Part shown: piece by piece, positions 1-12,294 of the stretch
Layout of the letters: each line of letters starts with the position of its first letter
Numbering within the stretch: position 1 is the first letter of the stretch
Source: Sclerotinia nivalis
Taxonomy: Eukaryota; Ascomycota; Leotiomycetes; Helotiales; Sclerotiniaceae
DNA: 64,000 nt
NCBI GenBank assembly: GCA_029531795.1
Contig: JAPEIS010000004.1
Span: forward strand, 1,302,001-1,366,000
Direction: 5' to 3'
The notes under the pieces: generated by a model
What the model was told of the DNA's origin: nothing
Seen by the model: only the letters and a program-made list of their open reading frames with translations
Database searches by the model: none
Position numbers and translations under genes: made by a program

Positions 1-782
1 GGTTTTCCGGGTGCTCTTCTCGCACGCATCGCCTCTTCCTGAGATCGCATTGGTCTATGACCTGATGGTCGTCCTGGTGGAATGTTTTCAACCTGTGGTT
101 GATTTGCGGACGTGTTTGAGCGCATCAATCCCGGTTTTTGACTTCTGTCCGGGACAGGTCTATCTCCAAGTGTCAGTTCGTCCTATATTTGATGTCAGCG
201 ATGTGTTTTTATGGAGGCTTGTTGTAGGCTGAACCCCCGTGAACATGCGTGCTTGTGTTCACAAGACTTCATGCCCATCCAACGTTATTAGGAGAAGGAT
301 GTTGGCATTCTTGGATAAACGTACAAATAAATCCGCAGCGTGTCCGGTCAGAGCTGGGCCTGATGAACTTGGGGTTGTTCGAGAGAATGCCATTTTGTCT
401 GGTGATGATGTTTGATTTGTAGTTGGAGAATCGAGAAATGGATTTCGTGATAAAGGTCGTGGAGGAGGTTCTCGGTGGGAACGTTGGGTAGAAGAGGACA
501 TAGCTGGAGATACGGCTCGATTCCTAAAGGGGTTGTTGGATGATAGGTTGGTTGAGAGTCCAGGCGATCGATTCCCTGTTTGGAAAACAAGATTCAAAGG
601 TCAGTCCAAGGATTCGTCGGCGGATAATAGCAAAAGTGAAACGCTCAATATCCAACTTGATACAAGCCAGCCGCTGTTAAGTGGGGATGGCAGTTTTGTC
701 GTCGCAGGCTCGCGGCGCATATATATTACAAGAATGATTTGGACTTACCATCATAATCTGGTTGGATAGAGCTCAACGACAT
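1..782 (-). CDS. pal1: Pal1 cell-morphology protein, 5' part (gene runs off the left edge)
   Basis: Exons run 782-749, 575-325 and 182 to beyond 1. The ATG at 782-780 lies in a ccaccATG context. The introns start GTAAGT and GTACGT and end CAG and TAG. The first two exons join to exactly 95 codons and the frame stays open to the window edge. The product is rich in Ser and Pro and has the Asn-Pro-Phe pattern of Pal1: SNNPFRNR near residue 20, SRNPFLD near residue 50, LTGHAADLF at the second junction and RSQEEAMRARR near the edge. Pal1 is a cortical protein tied to cell shape and endocytic sites in fission yeast; that role here is by family. The C-terminal part is outside the window. The open stretch up to 597 begins with TTG and is partly intron, so it is not the real start. 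Confidence 0.82.
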
Positions 783-1234
783 GGTGGCAGTGATTGTGAT
801 GACGACACAAATTCCAGAATTAAATTACTGTAATAAGTTGATGATGGGTTGGTTAAAGGATTCAGGGGATTTGATCCGTTTTACTTGGAGTTTGAGCTCG
901 TCGTATTGGTGTAGAAAGTAAATATCCTCGTTCCTCGTTGCTTTTTGAAAGGATGTTCGAAATGTTGATAGGGATTTTTTTTAGTTTGGAAACAAGAAGA
1001 TGACTGATCTGTTTGTTTGTAGGAAATTAGGAGGTTTCTTGAAGTAATGACTCTGGTTCTGGAGATTGGATGATTTTGATGATTCTTGTGGTTTCTTCCG
1101 GCTCTCCCTCTTCTGAAGCGACCACACGTGCACGAGTAATTGAACGAAAGGGAACTAATAATTGAGAGAAGGGGAACAGACTGATCGATTTTGGTCCGTG
1201 TCAGGAAACGGTGAATTCCTTAGCGACCGAGGCC

Positions 1235-1283
1235 TAACCAGTTAACTAACCAGTTAACCAGTTAACCAGCTAACCAGCTAACC
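1235..1283. repeat. 8-bp tandem repeat (TAACCAGT/C)
   Basis: About six imperfect copies of an 8-nt unit, one interrupted by a half unit. The copies contain GTTAAC palindromes. The array lies about 450 bp upstream of the pal1 ATG. Confidence 0.85.
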
Positions 1284-2346
1284 CGCACTAAATTTATGTT
1301 TGAGAAATGTAGGCTTGATTGGATACCCGTGTTGATAACCGGATATGATAATTCCTCTTCCCCCTTAAAGGAACGTGTGATGTCGGTTTTTCTTTGGTCC
1401 TTATACTTCAAGTCTCAGGATTGATGGTTCGCAATCAAAGCGATTAATCCTTTTGGAACCTAAAAAGATGGTAGGGAACGGATAGGAGGGGAAGGGATGT
1501 GGATGGGGGGATGGGACGTGAGATGCGAAAATGCTTGATGCACAATCGTAATCTTATATCCCCGTTTGTCTCCCTTGATACCTCTGTCACTGAATTTGAT
1601 TCGAGGAATTTGTATTAGCTGTGGATTCGATTTCGACTCGTTGACGATCTTCAAATTTAGTAATTGTGGTTCCTTTCCAAATTCCTTGTCAATTTTCAAA
1701 GTATAGGTAGGGAAATGAGGGTGAAATCGTTCAGGAGGCGAAGATAGTGTCGATTTGTAAGTTGGGGGTTTGCATCGAAAGAAAATGAAGGGTGAAATGA
1801 GGTTTGATGTTCGAAATTGTTTGATTGATTTATTGATGAATGAATGGATAGATGGATGGATGCACGAATGAGGATGAGGTTGAGGTTGTACGCGTGTATA
1901 AATTCAACCGTTTCCTCTTCCAATGGAATGAAGGAGTTGAAAAGAGAGAGGGAGGGAAGAATTGGGAGTTGTATGCGAAATCCAAAGTGTAATAAAAAGC
2001 GCGGAGTAGATGTTCGTCCTTTTCCTTTCGTGTCTATTTTTATTCTTTGCCTGATCTGTATAGGAAATCTGATTGCAAGGGATGATTGCGTATGTCGTAA
2101 CCGTCTTGTCCTTAGTCTATTACTTCTAAAGATCGAACTTAAAATAGGTACCTAGGTATGGAGGCTATGTATTCCGAATTATCCAAACGAGTAGAGTAGG
2201 TGAAGTTTGATGGTATGACGATGGAACTTCTGGAGTTGTAATAACAATAGGTGGATGAAGAACGATTGATATTAGAATCTTGTACAAACTAATAGTAAAT
2301 GAGGTATGTTGATGAAGTTGTGTAGTGTAGAAACGGTACTGAGTAT

Positions 2347-2378
<32 letters not shown>
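2347..2378. repeat. (GTA)n microsatellite
   Basis: A perfect trinucleotide run of about 10.7 units in the pal1/MED31 intergenic region. Confidence 0.95.
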
Positions 2379-2656
2379 CAAAAAGAAGTTGGATATTGAT
2401 GAAGTCTCCCTCTAGGTGGTAGGTATATTATGTTGGAGGGAAGAAGGTTTCTTCCTTTTTTGGTAGATTATGAATGGATTAAAACATCGGATGAGCAGCT
2501 GAGGTACCAGCTGAGGTACCTCTTGACCTTTTTAATCACACTTCTTTCTTATTACGGTAATTATCTAAAGATTACCGGTATATCATTGAATCAATGGATA
2601 TACCTATGTATCCTACTCTGAATCTTTTATCTTCTTCAATCTTCTTTCCTTCTGTT

Positions 2657-2688
2657 GTACTCAGTACTCAGTACTCAGTACTCTGTAC
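2657..2688. repeat. 7-bp tandem repeat (GTACTCA)
   Basis: About four and a half copies of a 7-nt unit, the last whole copy with one change, followed by a run of T. It is in intergenic DNA. Confidence 0.85.
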
Positions 2689-4176
2689 CTTTTTTTTTCT
2701 TTTTGCATAGCCATGCCAATATAATAAGATTTTCTAAAAGGGACCCTGATCCGGATAAGGAAGCTGCTTGAGAGTCCGGAGAAACCTTGTTAACCTTTTT
2801 GATATCGTCATTTTCACGAAATACGAAATCTCACTAAATAATGCAAAGCCTCATTCTTAAAAAGCAGGTACGACTCTGTAACTCCGTACAACCAGAATGC
2901 AGCCCCAAAAGAGTTGCGAGAAATCCATCACTTTTTACTCATTATTTGTATGGATCCAGCTGATTTATTTCAAATTATTGACTGCCCATGAGGAAGAATT
3001 GGTTATGTTTTAGCCGAATCTTACGTTAAAAATAAGTGTCTATCAGAAGGAAGCACTATTTGAGAAAGCCAACCCCATCCGAGCCCGTGGAGGAACGGAT
3101 TGCCCCTGGTGAGTTAGTTTGACGAGGTGTTATTTAACTCAATAGTAACCTGCTGATGGTATTTGATAGCAAATCTAAGATCATCGGGTCATTGGCATCT
3201 AAAGACTACGCGCTATTAGAACTACTAGTAGCCCGATTGTTCTCAAGGGCTTTCTCTAAGTGAGGTGGGCGATTGGACGATTGGTAAATCCCAAAATTCG
3301 TATAAAAGAGTACCTAGTATCTAGTAGTGTACTGGACCGTCTTTTGATGCCAAGAATTCATGATATCCAGAATTCTAGATTCTTTGAGCTGAACATCCAG
3401 ATTCCATACATTTGGATCATTTATCTTTTTTCTCAACAATTCAAGTATCGAAATTTGTGCTGGCTATCTACCCACATTTTGACAGAAATACCGAGAACTG
3501 GAGTTCTCAGCATCCAAGTGGATCTACTACCGGTACCTAGTATCACTAGAAAGATCTCTTTGCTAGCAAAGAGGGGTCAACAAATAGGGGACCTAGTTGA
3601 TGTTTATGTTCCTCATTTTAAGCTTCAAAGCACCAACAACCTTTGAAAAGAAAAAGCCTAAACAGGTTAGGAAGTATGAAAGCTTCAGAATTCATGCAGC
3701 AAGAATCTAGTAAAGAATCTAGAGGAGTCTTCAAAAGCCCAGATTCATGCAAAAAATCTTTTCCGGCATAATTACATTAATTGCATCCATCCATATCCCA
3801 AATACCCATCCCAGCTCATAAATCTGGTGGTTCTTTGGGATAAATCGGATAAGTGCTGACTAATCATCAAACTGTATGGTATCCTGGCCTCCCAAGCAAA
3901 GAATTATCGCATAGCATCAAAATCCCTTCCTTCCATCAATTATCCCCGCTCATCAAAGCTCCGCAAGCTGGAACTCAATCTCCAATTTCCAATTTCCTTT
4001 ATCAATTCAAAGTTTCAAATACGTCATCACACTTTTTATCTCCCCTTCAACCTACCCGCCTTAACGTTCCGCGAAACACCTGCATATTTTCCCAGGAACG
4101 ATCGCGAACCCTTGCTTTACCGGTAACATTTCGCACTACCTAACATACCAAAGCGCAAACCCAACGCGAAAATAAA

Positions 4177-4792
4177 ATGACGACGATAAATTCTCCTCCG
4201 CAGGATGTTAAGATGGAGGATAGTAATCGCCAAACACCTTCGGCACTAGGGGAGAATGAGGAACTGAAGTTTGGAGGATTCACGAGGTTTGAAATTGAAC
4301 TTGAGGTATGTTTGGGTGTTTAAAGTTTTCTTGAGTTCGTGGAGGAACGGGATGTAGGACAACGGGTGGTGAAAACTGCATAGATTATGCCCTCCGTGTC
4401 TACATGGGAATGGCATGAAAGTTTATTTTCCTCACATATCATTCTCTCTTCCACAATCCCCAAACTCTCTTCCTCAAAGCTTTCCATGCCTCTATGTGCT
4501 AATCGTCCAATAGTTCGTAAATGCCATCTCCTCGCCCTTCTACTTAATGCACCTAGCCTCCCTATCCTCCGGTACTCTTCTCAGCTCTCCACCCTTCATT
4601 GCCTACCTCAAATACCTCCAATATTTCACACAACCTCCATATCTCAAGTTCCTCACTTATCCCGGACCTAGTCTCAAACACCTGGAGCTATTACAAAATG
4701 AGAATTTCAGGAGAGACTGTTTGAGTATCGAGGTGGTGAGTATGCTTGCCAATGAGGATTTAGCGGCGGTGGAGAGGTGGAGTAGGGAATGA
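4177..4792 (+). CDS. med31: Mediator complex subunit 31 (Soh1)
   Basis: Exons are 4177-4305 and 4514-4792, joined in phase 0, giving 135 aa. The start has an aaaATG context. The intron is 208 nt, starts GTATGT and ends TAG. Residues 1-30 are an acidic, variable leader. Residues from about 36 to 115 match the compact Soh1 helical domain: RFEIELEFV, SPFYLMHLA, SPPFIAYLKYL, YLKFLTYPGP and LLQNENFR. MED31 is a small, highly conserved subunit of the Mediator middle module, which links activators to RNA polymerase II in the nucleus. It is convergent with the Pol III subunit gene downstream. Confidence 0.95.
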
Positions 4793-5423
4793 AGGAGGGA
4801 GGGAATGGTAAAATAAGAAGTCACGAATGTTCAATCGGTAGGACCCTCAGATTTAGGTGTGGCAGCGTGTGTTTCAGAGCAGGTTTCGCTCTCACCCTCC
4901 TTTCTTGGGATCTCAGCATGGAACTGATGCAGATATCATTTGCGTCAATGGGGGGGGGTTTGAAGGTCATCATAGGTGCTCTACTCATACAGAGGGGTAG
5001 TTCAATTGAGTTTCGGGTCATCAAAGTAGCCCGATTTCATTGGTATTGGGGGAAAGATATTGAGCGATATACCAGGAGTTCTAGGTTTGGGATATGAAGC
5101 AATTGGTTGCATTGGAGGAGTATAGTTGAGAAGTCAAAGCTTCTTATTAACATTTACACCGTAAAGAATTGAACGCCTTTTATGATATGCTATCTACATC
5201 CATATGTAGATTACATTTTGCACAAGGTATATTAGCCATTACGCCATATTGCAAAAGCCCAGCCCAAATGTCCTACCCCATGTGCACCCATAACTTTTGC
5301 TCTCAAGTGTTCTAATGTAACCTCCATGACAATACTTCGCGACCATGCATATAAATGTTTCCTACATCCATCTGCCTTGATAGCGTAACAAGTGGCAGTT
5401 TCGTAAATCCTGGTTTCTTTCAT
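4793..5423. other. 3' regions of convergent MED31 and RPC11
   Basis: These 631 bp lie between the two stop codons and should hold both 3' UTRs. A run of eight G is present near 4950. No gene is seen. Confidence 0.6.
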
Positions 5424-6046
5424 CTAATTTTCTCTCCATTGGTTCGCACATGTCATACACTATAGTAAAGGTGTTAGCCTCCATCCTCTCTCATCTCATC
5501 ACATCATTAACAGCCCCTCTCTATCCTCCTTCTACCCTCCTCCATACGCTCCTCCCCATTTCCCATTACCCCTCTTTCAAACCCCGCCAACAAACCTCCA
5601 AACCTCCAAACCACAATACCCATCCCCCCCAAACAAAAAAAAACCACTCACCCTATAAAACCCCGTCATCGGCTCATCCGCACTCCTAATCTGCACAAAC
5701 CTCGCCGCGGCCACCATACCATTACACTCACTATTCGCACACTGCTTGGGATACGTATCCGCATTAGCCCAAGCATCTTTGCCTCCAAACACATCTTCTT
5801 TTTCTTCGCGCACAAAGGTTTTCCGATCGTAGATGCTGCGTGTGAGTATGTATTGGTAGGGACACGTGAGACATTCGAGACGGTTTGCGCCGGTGAGATC
5901 TTGGGTGGCGGTGGGGGTGGGGGTTGAGGAGTGCGGTGTTGTGGAGACGGTGAGGATGTTGCTGCAGGAGGGGCAGACTGGAGGAGGGGTTAGTGGTGGG
6001 TTAAAAAAGGGGGGATGGGAAGGGGGGGAGACGTACAGAGAAGCAT
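5424..6046 (-). CDS. rpc11: DNA-directed RNA polymerase III subunit RPC11 (C11)
   Basis: Three exons, 6046-6037, 5977-5652 and 5459-5424, sum to 124 codons (123 aa). The first exon is only 10 nt (ATG plus seven bases). Introns start GTACGT and GTGAGT and end CAG and TAG. The N-terminal zinc ribbon has Cys5, Cys8, Cys39 and Cys42. The C-terminal TFIIS-like ribbon has Cys83, Cys88, Cys113 and Cys116, with the QIRSADEPMT hairpin whose Asp104-Glu105 pair is the catalytic acidic pair of the family. The ending NQWREN is typical. In yeast C11 supports RNA cleavage by Pol III and is needed for termination and reinitiation. A linker of about 30 residues between the two cysteine pairs of the first ribbon is rich in Thr and Pro. 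Confidence 0.95.
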
Positions 6047-7204
6047 TTTGGTGGTTGGGGTTTGGGTTGATTGCTTTCTTGGGTATTCTTTCTTTCCACT
6101 TTCACTCCTCTTATCAAGTATTCCAATCTCGAACTAACTCAAATCTCACAAATCACAGCTCCCTCGAAAAATCTCCTTCCGAATCGTCGTATAATAAAAC
6201 CCAGTATCGAGCGCAAACTCAAAAAATCAAATTATCTCAATCTCTCTACCAACTTTATCAATACAATATCACAATCACAAATCCATGGAACTTTTTTTCC
6301 CGCTCGCTTATATAATCCACGCATCCCAATCATCCAATCAAATGCTCCACCAAATCAAATCAGCCATGCGAGACCATCGTATCAAATCACAACAAGCTCA
6401 TGAGAACCAATCGGTGTATTTTAAGTTTTTGAATCCGAGGACTCGCATTGGCAGGCACGATAAGATACGATGAGTGGCTATCCTATACTCCATCTATGTG
6501 CTGAAAAATGTTGGCCCAAAGTTTTAGAAAGTCGGTGCGTACGTGCATCCGCTCGTTCGTTCGTTCGTTCGTTGGTTTCGTTTGTAGTAGGTGGAAGTGG
6601 AGTAGAATAGAGTGCTTTCCTGGTGAGTACATAGTGTTTTGAGAAGCGCTGAACTTTATCCATTACCTTACCTCTTACCTCTTACCTCTTACCTCTTACT
6701 TACTACAGATTTAAGAAATTCACTTTCTTCTCTCGTCTCATCTCTTCTCATTTCCTCTCATCCCATCTCCTCACCCACCCTTCATACAAAAAACCAAATC
6801 GAGATAAGATTAAAATATCTATCATCTGAAAAATCTTCAGAGAAGGAAAAAGATCGGACGAGAGTTCCTAGTATTCTCTCATTCTATTATAGACTCTTGC
6901 AACTTTACGCATTACGACGAGACGAAAAGGTTAGAATATTGGGGATTCTAGAGCGGGTTTTGGGCTTTGGAGGTGGATTTCTTGTCGCTTTTACTTGAGG
7001 TATACTTGAGGTGTTTACGATACGCTACGCTACGCTCCTTTATTGGTAGTTTGGTTTGGTTTGGTTCGGATTGAGATTTGGAGGTTTGAGATTTGGAGGT
7101 TTGAGATTTGGAGGTTTGAGATTCTGGGTTGCTGTGTTAAGGACGAAAGAAATCGAAAGAGAACGGAAGAGAACGGAAGGGACGAAAGGTTGAGATCGGA
7201 TAAA
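6047..7204. other. Divergent promoter region of RPC11 and the ankyrin gene
   Basis: This 1.16 kb carries the 5' flanks of both genes. It contains short tandem repeats: five CGTT units at 6554-6573, four TTACCTC units at 6668-6695, TACGC units near 7021-7036, and the 15-bp array listed separately. Open frames here are AT-rich and carry no known domain. Confidence 0.6.
7073..7123. repeat. 15-bp tandem repeat in the 5' leader of the ankyrin gene
   Basis: Three perfect copies of GAGATTTGGAGGTTT and a six-base partial copy lie 80-130 bp upstream of the ATG at 7205. A 15-bp period keeps reading frames open, which explains a spurious small open frame here. Confidence 0.95.
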
Positions 7205-7999
7205 ATGGCTGATCCGAGGGATGTTGAGTATGAAGAGGAAGAGGTATAATTGCCTCACTTCTTCTCAAAGTATTCACGCTGACCACCCACCAAAGACCCC
7301 GGTACACAAACAAATTCGAGCTGCAATCTTCATGAACTCCATCGGCACTCTCAACGTTGCAATTGAGAGATTCTCTTCTAAAGAAGAGGCCGCCGAATAT
7401 CTCAATACCGAGGCTTTAGACACGCAAGGAAATGTAGCTTATCATTTAGCTGCTAGGGAAGGCAAATGTAAATCCATATCCATACTCCCATCTCAATCTT
7501 CTCCCCCACAAAAATCAGACTGAATATCACTTACTAACACAAGACTCCCCATGAAGCCGACATTATCGACGAACTTCTCGACATCGAAGGGTTTGAATGC
7601 GATCCCCTCAATCACAATGGGGAAACTCCTCTACACTCCGCCATCCTCTGGGTAAACGAAGGGAGAGAAAACTGGTCTGATGGTCTCGCACTAGTCGAGA
7701 TGATGCTCGAAGCCGGCAGTGATAATAGAATTCGCAACAAGCAAGGCAAAACTGCCGCCGACTTTGTAGAACAACACTTTGAGTTGAAACAGCTATTAAA
7801 GGAGCATACATTTCAGGAGGATGACGAAAATGGTAATCCAGCGCCTGAATCCGAGAAGGTCGAGTCGGGATATCTGGATATCGATGAGGCAGAGGATGGG
7901 AAGGATGATGAGAATAGTGTGTACAGTGGGAGCGATAGCGAAGAAGAGGAGGAGTGGAAGAGACGTCATGAGGAGAAGGCAAAAAAAGCTGCTTCTTAG
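7205..7999 (+). CDS. Small acidic ankyrin-repeat protein
   Basis: Exons are 7205-7243, 7296-7467 and 7557-7999 (217 aa). The second acceptor is the AG of GAAG at 7555-7556; using the nearer AG at 7542-7543 would bring in a stop within three codons. A CTAAC branch site lies at 7534-7538. Residues from about 40 to 135 form ankyrin repeats: a GNVAYHLAAREGK helix turn, NGETPLHSAI, then EMMLEAGSDNRIRNKQGKTAADF. The C-terminal third is Asp/Glu-rich with Ser (GYLDIDEAEDGKDDE, SGSDSEEEEE) and ends in a Lys-rich helix. The layout of repeats plus acidic tail resembles small nuclear ankyrin proteins of fungi, but I cannot name an orthologue. A protein-binding role is inferred. Confidence 0.88.
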
Positions 8000-8609
8000 A
8001 ATAGATCACCCTATCCATTTATCTTCTTCGCTTATATATTTTCGGAACTAGTTTGATGCTAGACTGGAGATGCAGAGCTGTGGACACATACGATAGTGCA
8101 GGGTCCAGAAGAAGAAATGAAGGTATACAGTATATTTTGCAATGCATTTTTGAAAGTGATTTTACATGACTTGGATCTTCCGCGGGGTGGAATTGTCTGG
8201 TTTAAGAAGCATCGCATCACGGCGTTGCATTGTAGTTACTCAATTATCAAAACAGATAAGACATGAAAGACCTTGTTATATCTAACCTTGAAATTGTGTC
8301 TTTGTTCTGTTTTGCGGTCCCTGTTTCTCGCTTCATGCCTTATCCTGCTAGCCGGATGGTTGAAAGAAAGGAGAAGTCGAAATTTTACACTGGTTGGTTG
8401 TTGCTGGTGTAGGCGGCCTTGCGAATTATTAGGCCAGCACGCGTATTATACAGTATGCACAAGTGTAAGCATAAACATGTTCCATGAAATATATATCTGC
8501 ACCTTGTTTTAACACAATCCCAAATATTAGCCCAAACAAATGTACCCTAAATTTTCCTGTAATCAAAGCAGAAATGATATCAAAATACAACATCCTGTTG
8601 ATCCGTCAT
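8000..8609. other. 3' regions of the convergent ankyrin and HET genes
   Basis: These 610 bp separate two convergent stop codons and probably hold both 3' UTRs. Nothing else is recognised. Confidence 0.55.
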
Positions 8610-10965
8610 TCAAACCAGGTCAAAAGTTTCCCGTTCCCAACCCCCGTACTCCGCCCAGTGATACGCATCAAAATACCGATTCCCATTTGCGTGTTTTTCG
8701 GATAACCACACATAGCCTACGCGCCGATAGGTTTTCATCGGAACTTTAGTATCTGTGTCATGACTGTCACCTCCATCTGCATTTCCAGCTCGAATTGCAG
8801 TCTTGAAAGTGTCATTTTCATTCCCATTCCCATTCTCAGTTTCATCCTTCCCATCATCAGATACAAATCTCAACACCAAGCCATGAGCCTGACGTCCCTG
8901 CTTCGCAACAAAAAGAACCTTGTACCGCACATTATTTGCCTTGTATATCTTATTCGCTTCCATATTACTCTCTATCGGTCCCGATCCATCTGCTAAATCT
9001 GATTTCCGCGGATGCGGATTAAAGAGAAACATGGAAGATTTGCCTAGTCGACAAATAAACAGTGCCGTTTTCCGCCTTCCCGTTCCATCCGTTTCTACAT
9101 CCCAGTGTATATAGCCAGAAGGTTTACTTTCCCGGTTCGATAGGATATCATCCGCACCTCGCATTACTATTGTACTCCCCGCAATGACTATCGAAGCGCG
9201 TTTTATCTCCCCAAAAGGATTCATGCCTGCAGGTTCCACGAAGTGGGAAATGAGAATCGGATCAATGACCGTAGATGCCAAATCGGAATTAAACGCCCTT
9301 TGATGAAATGCAATTTTTCCATTCGTAACCGCCCACGACCATGATGGTGCGCGATGCATTGACGGTGCCACATCATTCTCATAATACCATATCAATCCGG
9401 GTTGAAAATGACTACTCCAGATTCCGGCGATATACAATGTTTTTGGAAATCCGCTCGCCCGCAGAATATCTCGTACTAGTGTTACGATACCGGAAAACGC
9501 GACGAATTTATCAGATGTGCGAGTGAGGTTTCGTGCACAATAGTCTACGACCAACTGTCTGTGATATTCGGCGATGATTTCCCTTGATTTTCGAGCATCG
9601 TAATATCCCTGCGTTTCGTTTTTGGGCTCGTGGATATATTTACTTTTGATCGTGCCGGGTTTTTGGAGCCCTTGAGAGACGTGTATGTGGTCTTTGATTT
9701 GATCGTAGCGAAATGCTCGTTTGTTCATAACTTGCCATGAACGTAGTCCATCCGCGGCTTCATAATCGTGTAAGCATTGCCAGTATATTTGCTGATGCCC
9801 GTAAAAAATCGTGCGAGGTGATAATACCTCTTCCTGTAATGTCCATCCGCGAGCGGCGAGAGGTTCATTGCGCAAGAGATCGCCGAGATTTTCTCGCTTT
9901 TGGTTTGGAAGAACCATATCTACGTGGTCTTCAGGCCCGCCATCTTTATATAGCTTGAGACTGATACTGATGCCGCTGAGTTCGTAATCTGTGAAGGTAT
10001 GCAGAATACCATCTGTGGATTTCGATGCCGTTGAAGCTGCAATTGTTAAAATAGCATCGCGATAGACTTGACCCATGTGTTTTGACTCTATTTCCCAGTC
10101 CTCAGATGAGTCTTGCATGATGCATAAACAGTCAATCCATACATATTCGAACCCGAGCCTGCGGGTAAGTAAAACCGCATCCCGAAAATTGGCTGGCAGA
10201 TTGGCCATTGGAATTTTATCAATGAAAGCTTCAATGGTTTTGGTGGTCAAAGCAATACTGATATGCCCGCCCCAGCAATGACTTAATGCTATGTATTTCC
10301 CAATCATCCCATCTGTTTGAAGTATATATGGATCCTGATCTTCTGAGCCAACATGGATGACTCTGGACGGTAATTTTTTATCCTCGACCAAAGGACATTC
10401 ATAATGCTTCTCACCGCAGACGCTTAGCCAATCTCTAGCAATCTTGCAATTAGTCTCCGATCCAAGATTAGGATCAAGAGTATGGTGACCAATGCGAAAT
10501 CCCTCGATGATTTTAATTTCATCTATAATATTGGTGAGTTATTGATTTCACTCGGCATTGATAAAATAAAACGAGCCCACTACCTTTGGGTGCTTGCAAT
10601 GACAATATCAGCGGAACATCATTCTTACTCCCAAAAACAAAACAAATCGCATCCTTAATCTCATCATCTTTCCCCGTAATCTCAACACTAAAGCCCGTCG
10701 ATGTGCCCTCCCCCTCTTCCTCCAACATCACTTCTTTATAAGTCAATTCAGCCCATGGAGGTCTCAGAATCCCGCGGTCCATAGACGTCAGAAGCAATTT
10801 GCAAAGCTCGCAGCCTGCTCGAGCCGCCGCCACAACATCATCATATGTAGAATGATGGTTCCAGCGACGAGGTATATAGGCTTCTGATCCTTGGGCTTCC
10901 CAGTTGGCTTTTGCCAAAAGAATAAGATCCGTCACATTAATAATGCCGCATAAAGCACAAAGCAT
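8610..10965 (-). CDS. HET-domain (heterokaryon incompatibility) protein
   Basis: Exons 10965-10584 and 10522-8610 give 764 aa. The intron is 61 nt, starts GTAGTG and ends TAG. The first ATG in the open frame is at 10965-10963; the upstream codons begin with TTG and were not used. An N-terminal CALC pair and a CELC pair near residue 55 precede the domain. The linker ETNCKIARDWLSVC is typical of HET proteins. The HET domain runs from about residue 203 to 375: ALSHCWGG, NFRDAVLLTRRLG, YVWIDCLCIMQD, and ARGWTLQEEVLSPR. HET proteins act in nonself recognition and cell death in fungi; most copies have no proven role. The C-terminal 350 residues carry no domain I can name. The gene looks intact. Confidence 0.9.
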
Positions 10966-12294
10966 TCCGAAGCCGCCGACAAAATCAACCTCAACGCGTA
11001 ACAAAAAATCAAAAGTCGCTCTAGGCAGGGACCAGTATCATAACTAATTCTCCACTCGCGGTCCGTACCGCTTCGTCGACATATACATATACATATTAAC
11101 AGCATTACCCATGCATCCACACCGGGTGGTAGGCATGGGTATCTGCATCATGTGTATGTATGTGAGCATATATGTTATGTATGGCCCGGCTCATAGCCTC
11201 ATTTGTATGCAACGGCGCTAGCGTACCACGCGGAATACCAAACCCGTCTTTGAATTCGTTCGTGGAAGGAAAAACACAGGGGGCCTTGCATACCCATCCA
11301 TTTATTTCTCAGCAACTCAAATGCAATATGCAGAAAATTCTTTCCAATGAATCCAATGCAACCCAATACGCACCAAATCTTTCCAATCCAATAACCATGG
11401 CTTATCACCCCTCCATCCATCCATGCTATTTCTCATCCCTCCTCCGTACAGGTATTCATCAAATCATATCATATACTCCAGTAGGCGCTTAGCACCCATA
11501 TATAATACTCTCCATTCGTCTAAAGACAGATATGGGGCTCGCGGGGTTCATGTAATTCGCTACCACCTACCACCTACCACCCCACCCACCATCCGTCACC
11601 AGCACACCATTGCATGATCTCAAACAGTCTCTACCTACTCCTACTACTACCCTACTCCTACTGCTACCCTACCGTAAGCCCTACAAGCTATCACACCCCC
11701 AAAATAAAAAGCCCTACGAAGTAATACCCAACCAAAACCAAACCATCTACAAGCGACAATTTATCAATTTAACCTGCCGATAACCGCTTTCCCGCTTTCC
11801 CGCTTTCCCGCTTTCTCTCCAGCCTGTAACTACTAACTGCGGAGTATAAGTGTTGATTGATCCACTAGCTTTGTAGATTAGTCAGCAAGAGAACCCTGTA
11901 AGAATCTCTTGCTTTACAGAACTTATCTCTCCAGTTATCACGACAATGAAAAATCATAAACCCATTATAATAGAATAGTTCTAGGTATCTAATTTAGGTA
12001 GAGTAAAGGTACAGATAAAGGTAGTTCTAAAGGTATCAAAAGGAAAGATGATTAGGTTATGAATCCGACCATCTATCGGCGCAAAATAAACAAAAAAGCC
12101 TAAAACCTAAAGCTAGTACACAATAAGGGTATCTCAACGCCGCTTAACCATCTCTCTATCCGCCTTCCAACTTCCATCTTCCAACTTTTCATCTCTCAAG
12201 CTCCCCATCCAACCCGATTAAATCCAATCTATAAACTCCCATCCTCTCCCACCCCCTCCCAGCCCATCATCACATCACCCATCACTCAACCCCA
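10966..12294. other. Intergenic region upstream of the HET gene
   Basis: This 1.3 kb contains the HET promoter and the 3' flank of the thaumatin-like gene. It holds several low-complexity stretches: TACCACC repeats near 11560, CTACTAC/CCTACT stretches near 11636-11670, and the 8-bp array below. No gene is seen. Confidence 0.55.
11785..11816. repeat. 8-bp tandem repeat (CGCTTTCC)
   Basis: Four copies of an 8-nt pyrimidine-rich unit, the last with one change, in intergenic DNA. Confidence 0.9.

Larger units (their letters stand above)
783..4176. other. Intergenic region between divergent pal1 and MED31
   Basis: No gene is supported in this 3.4 kb. It should hold the promoters and 5' leaders of two divergent genes. 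It is AT-rich and contains three short tandem repeats, listed separately. An open frame at 3260-3646 has no recognisable domain and no splice context, and was not called. Confidence 0.6.

Noticed and set aside
259..597. A 112-codon minus-strand frame as the full first exon of pal1
   Set aside because: It starts with TTG, its 5' part is intron (acceptor AG at 577-576) and its 3' part runs past the GTACGT donor at 324. The ATG exon at 782-749 fits much better.
3260..3646. 128-codon plus-strand frame
   Set aside because: No domain, no splice context and AT-rich codon use; probably chance.
5866..6403. 149- and 110-codon plus-strand frames
   Set aside because: They lie antisense to the RPC11 gene and its promoter and have low-complexity content.
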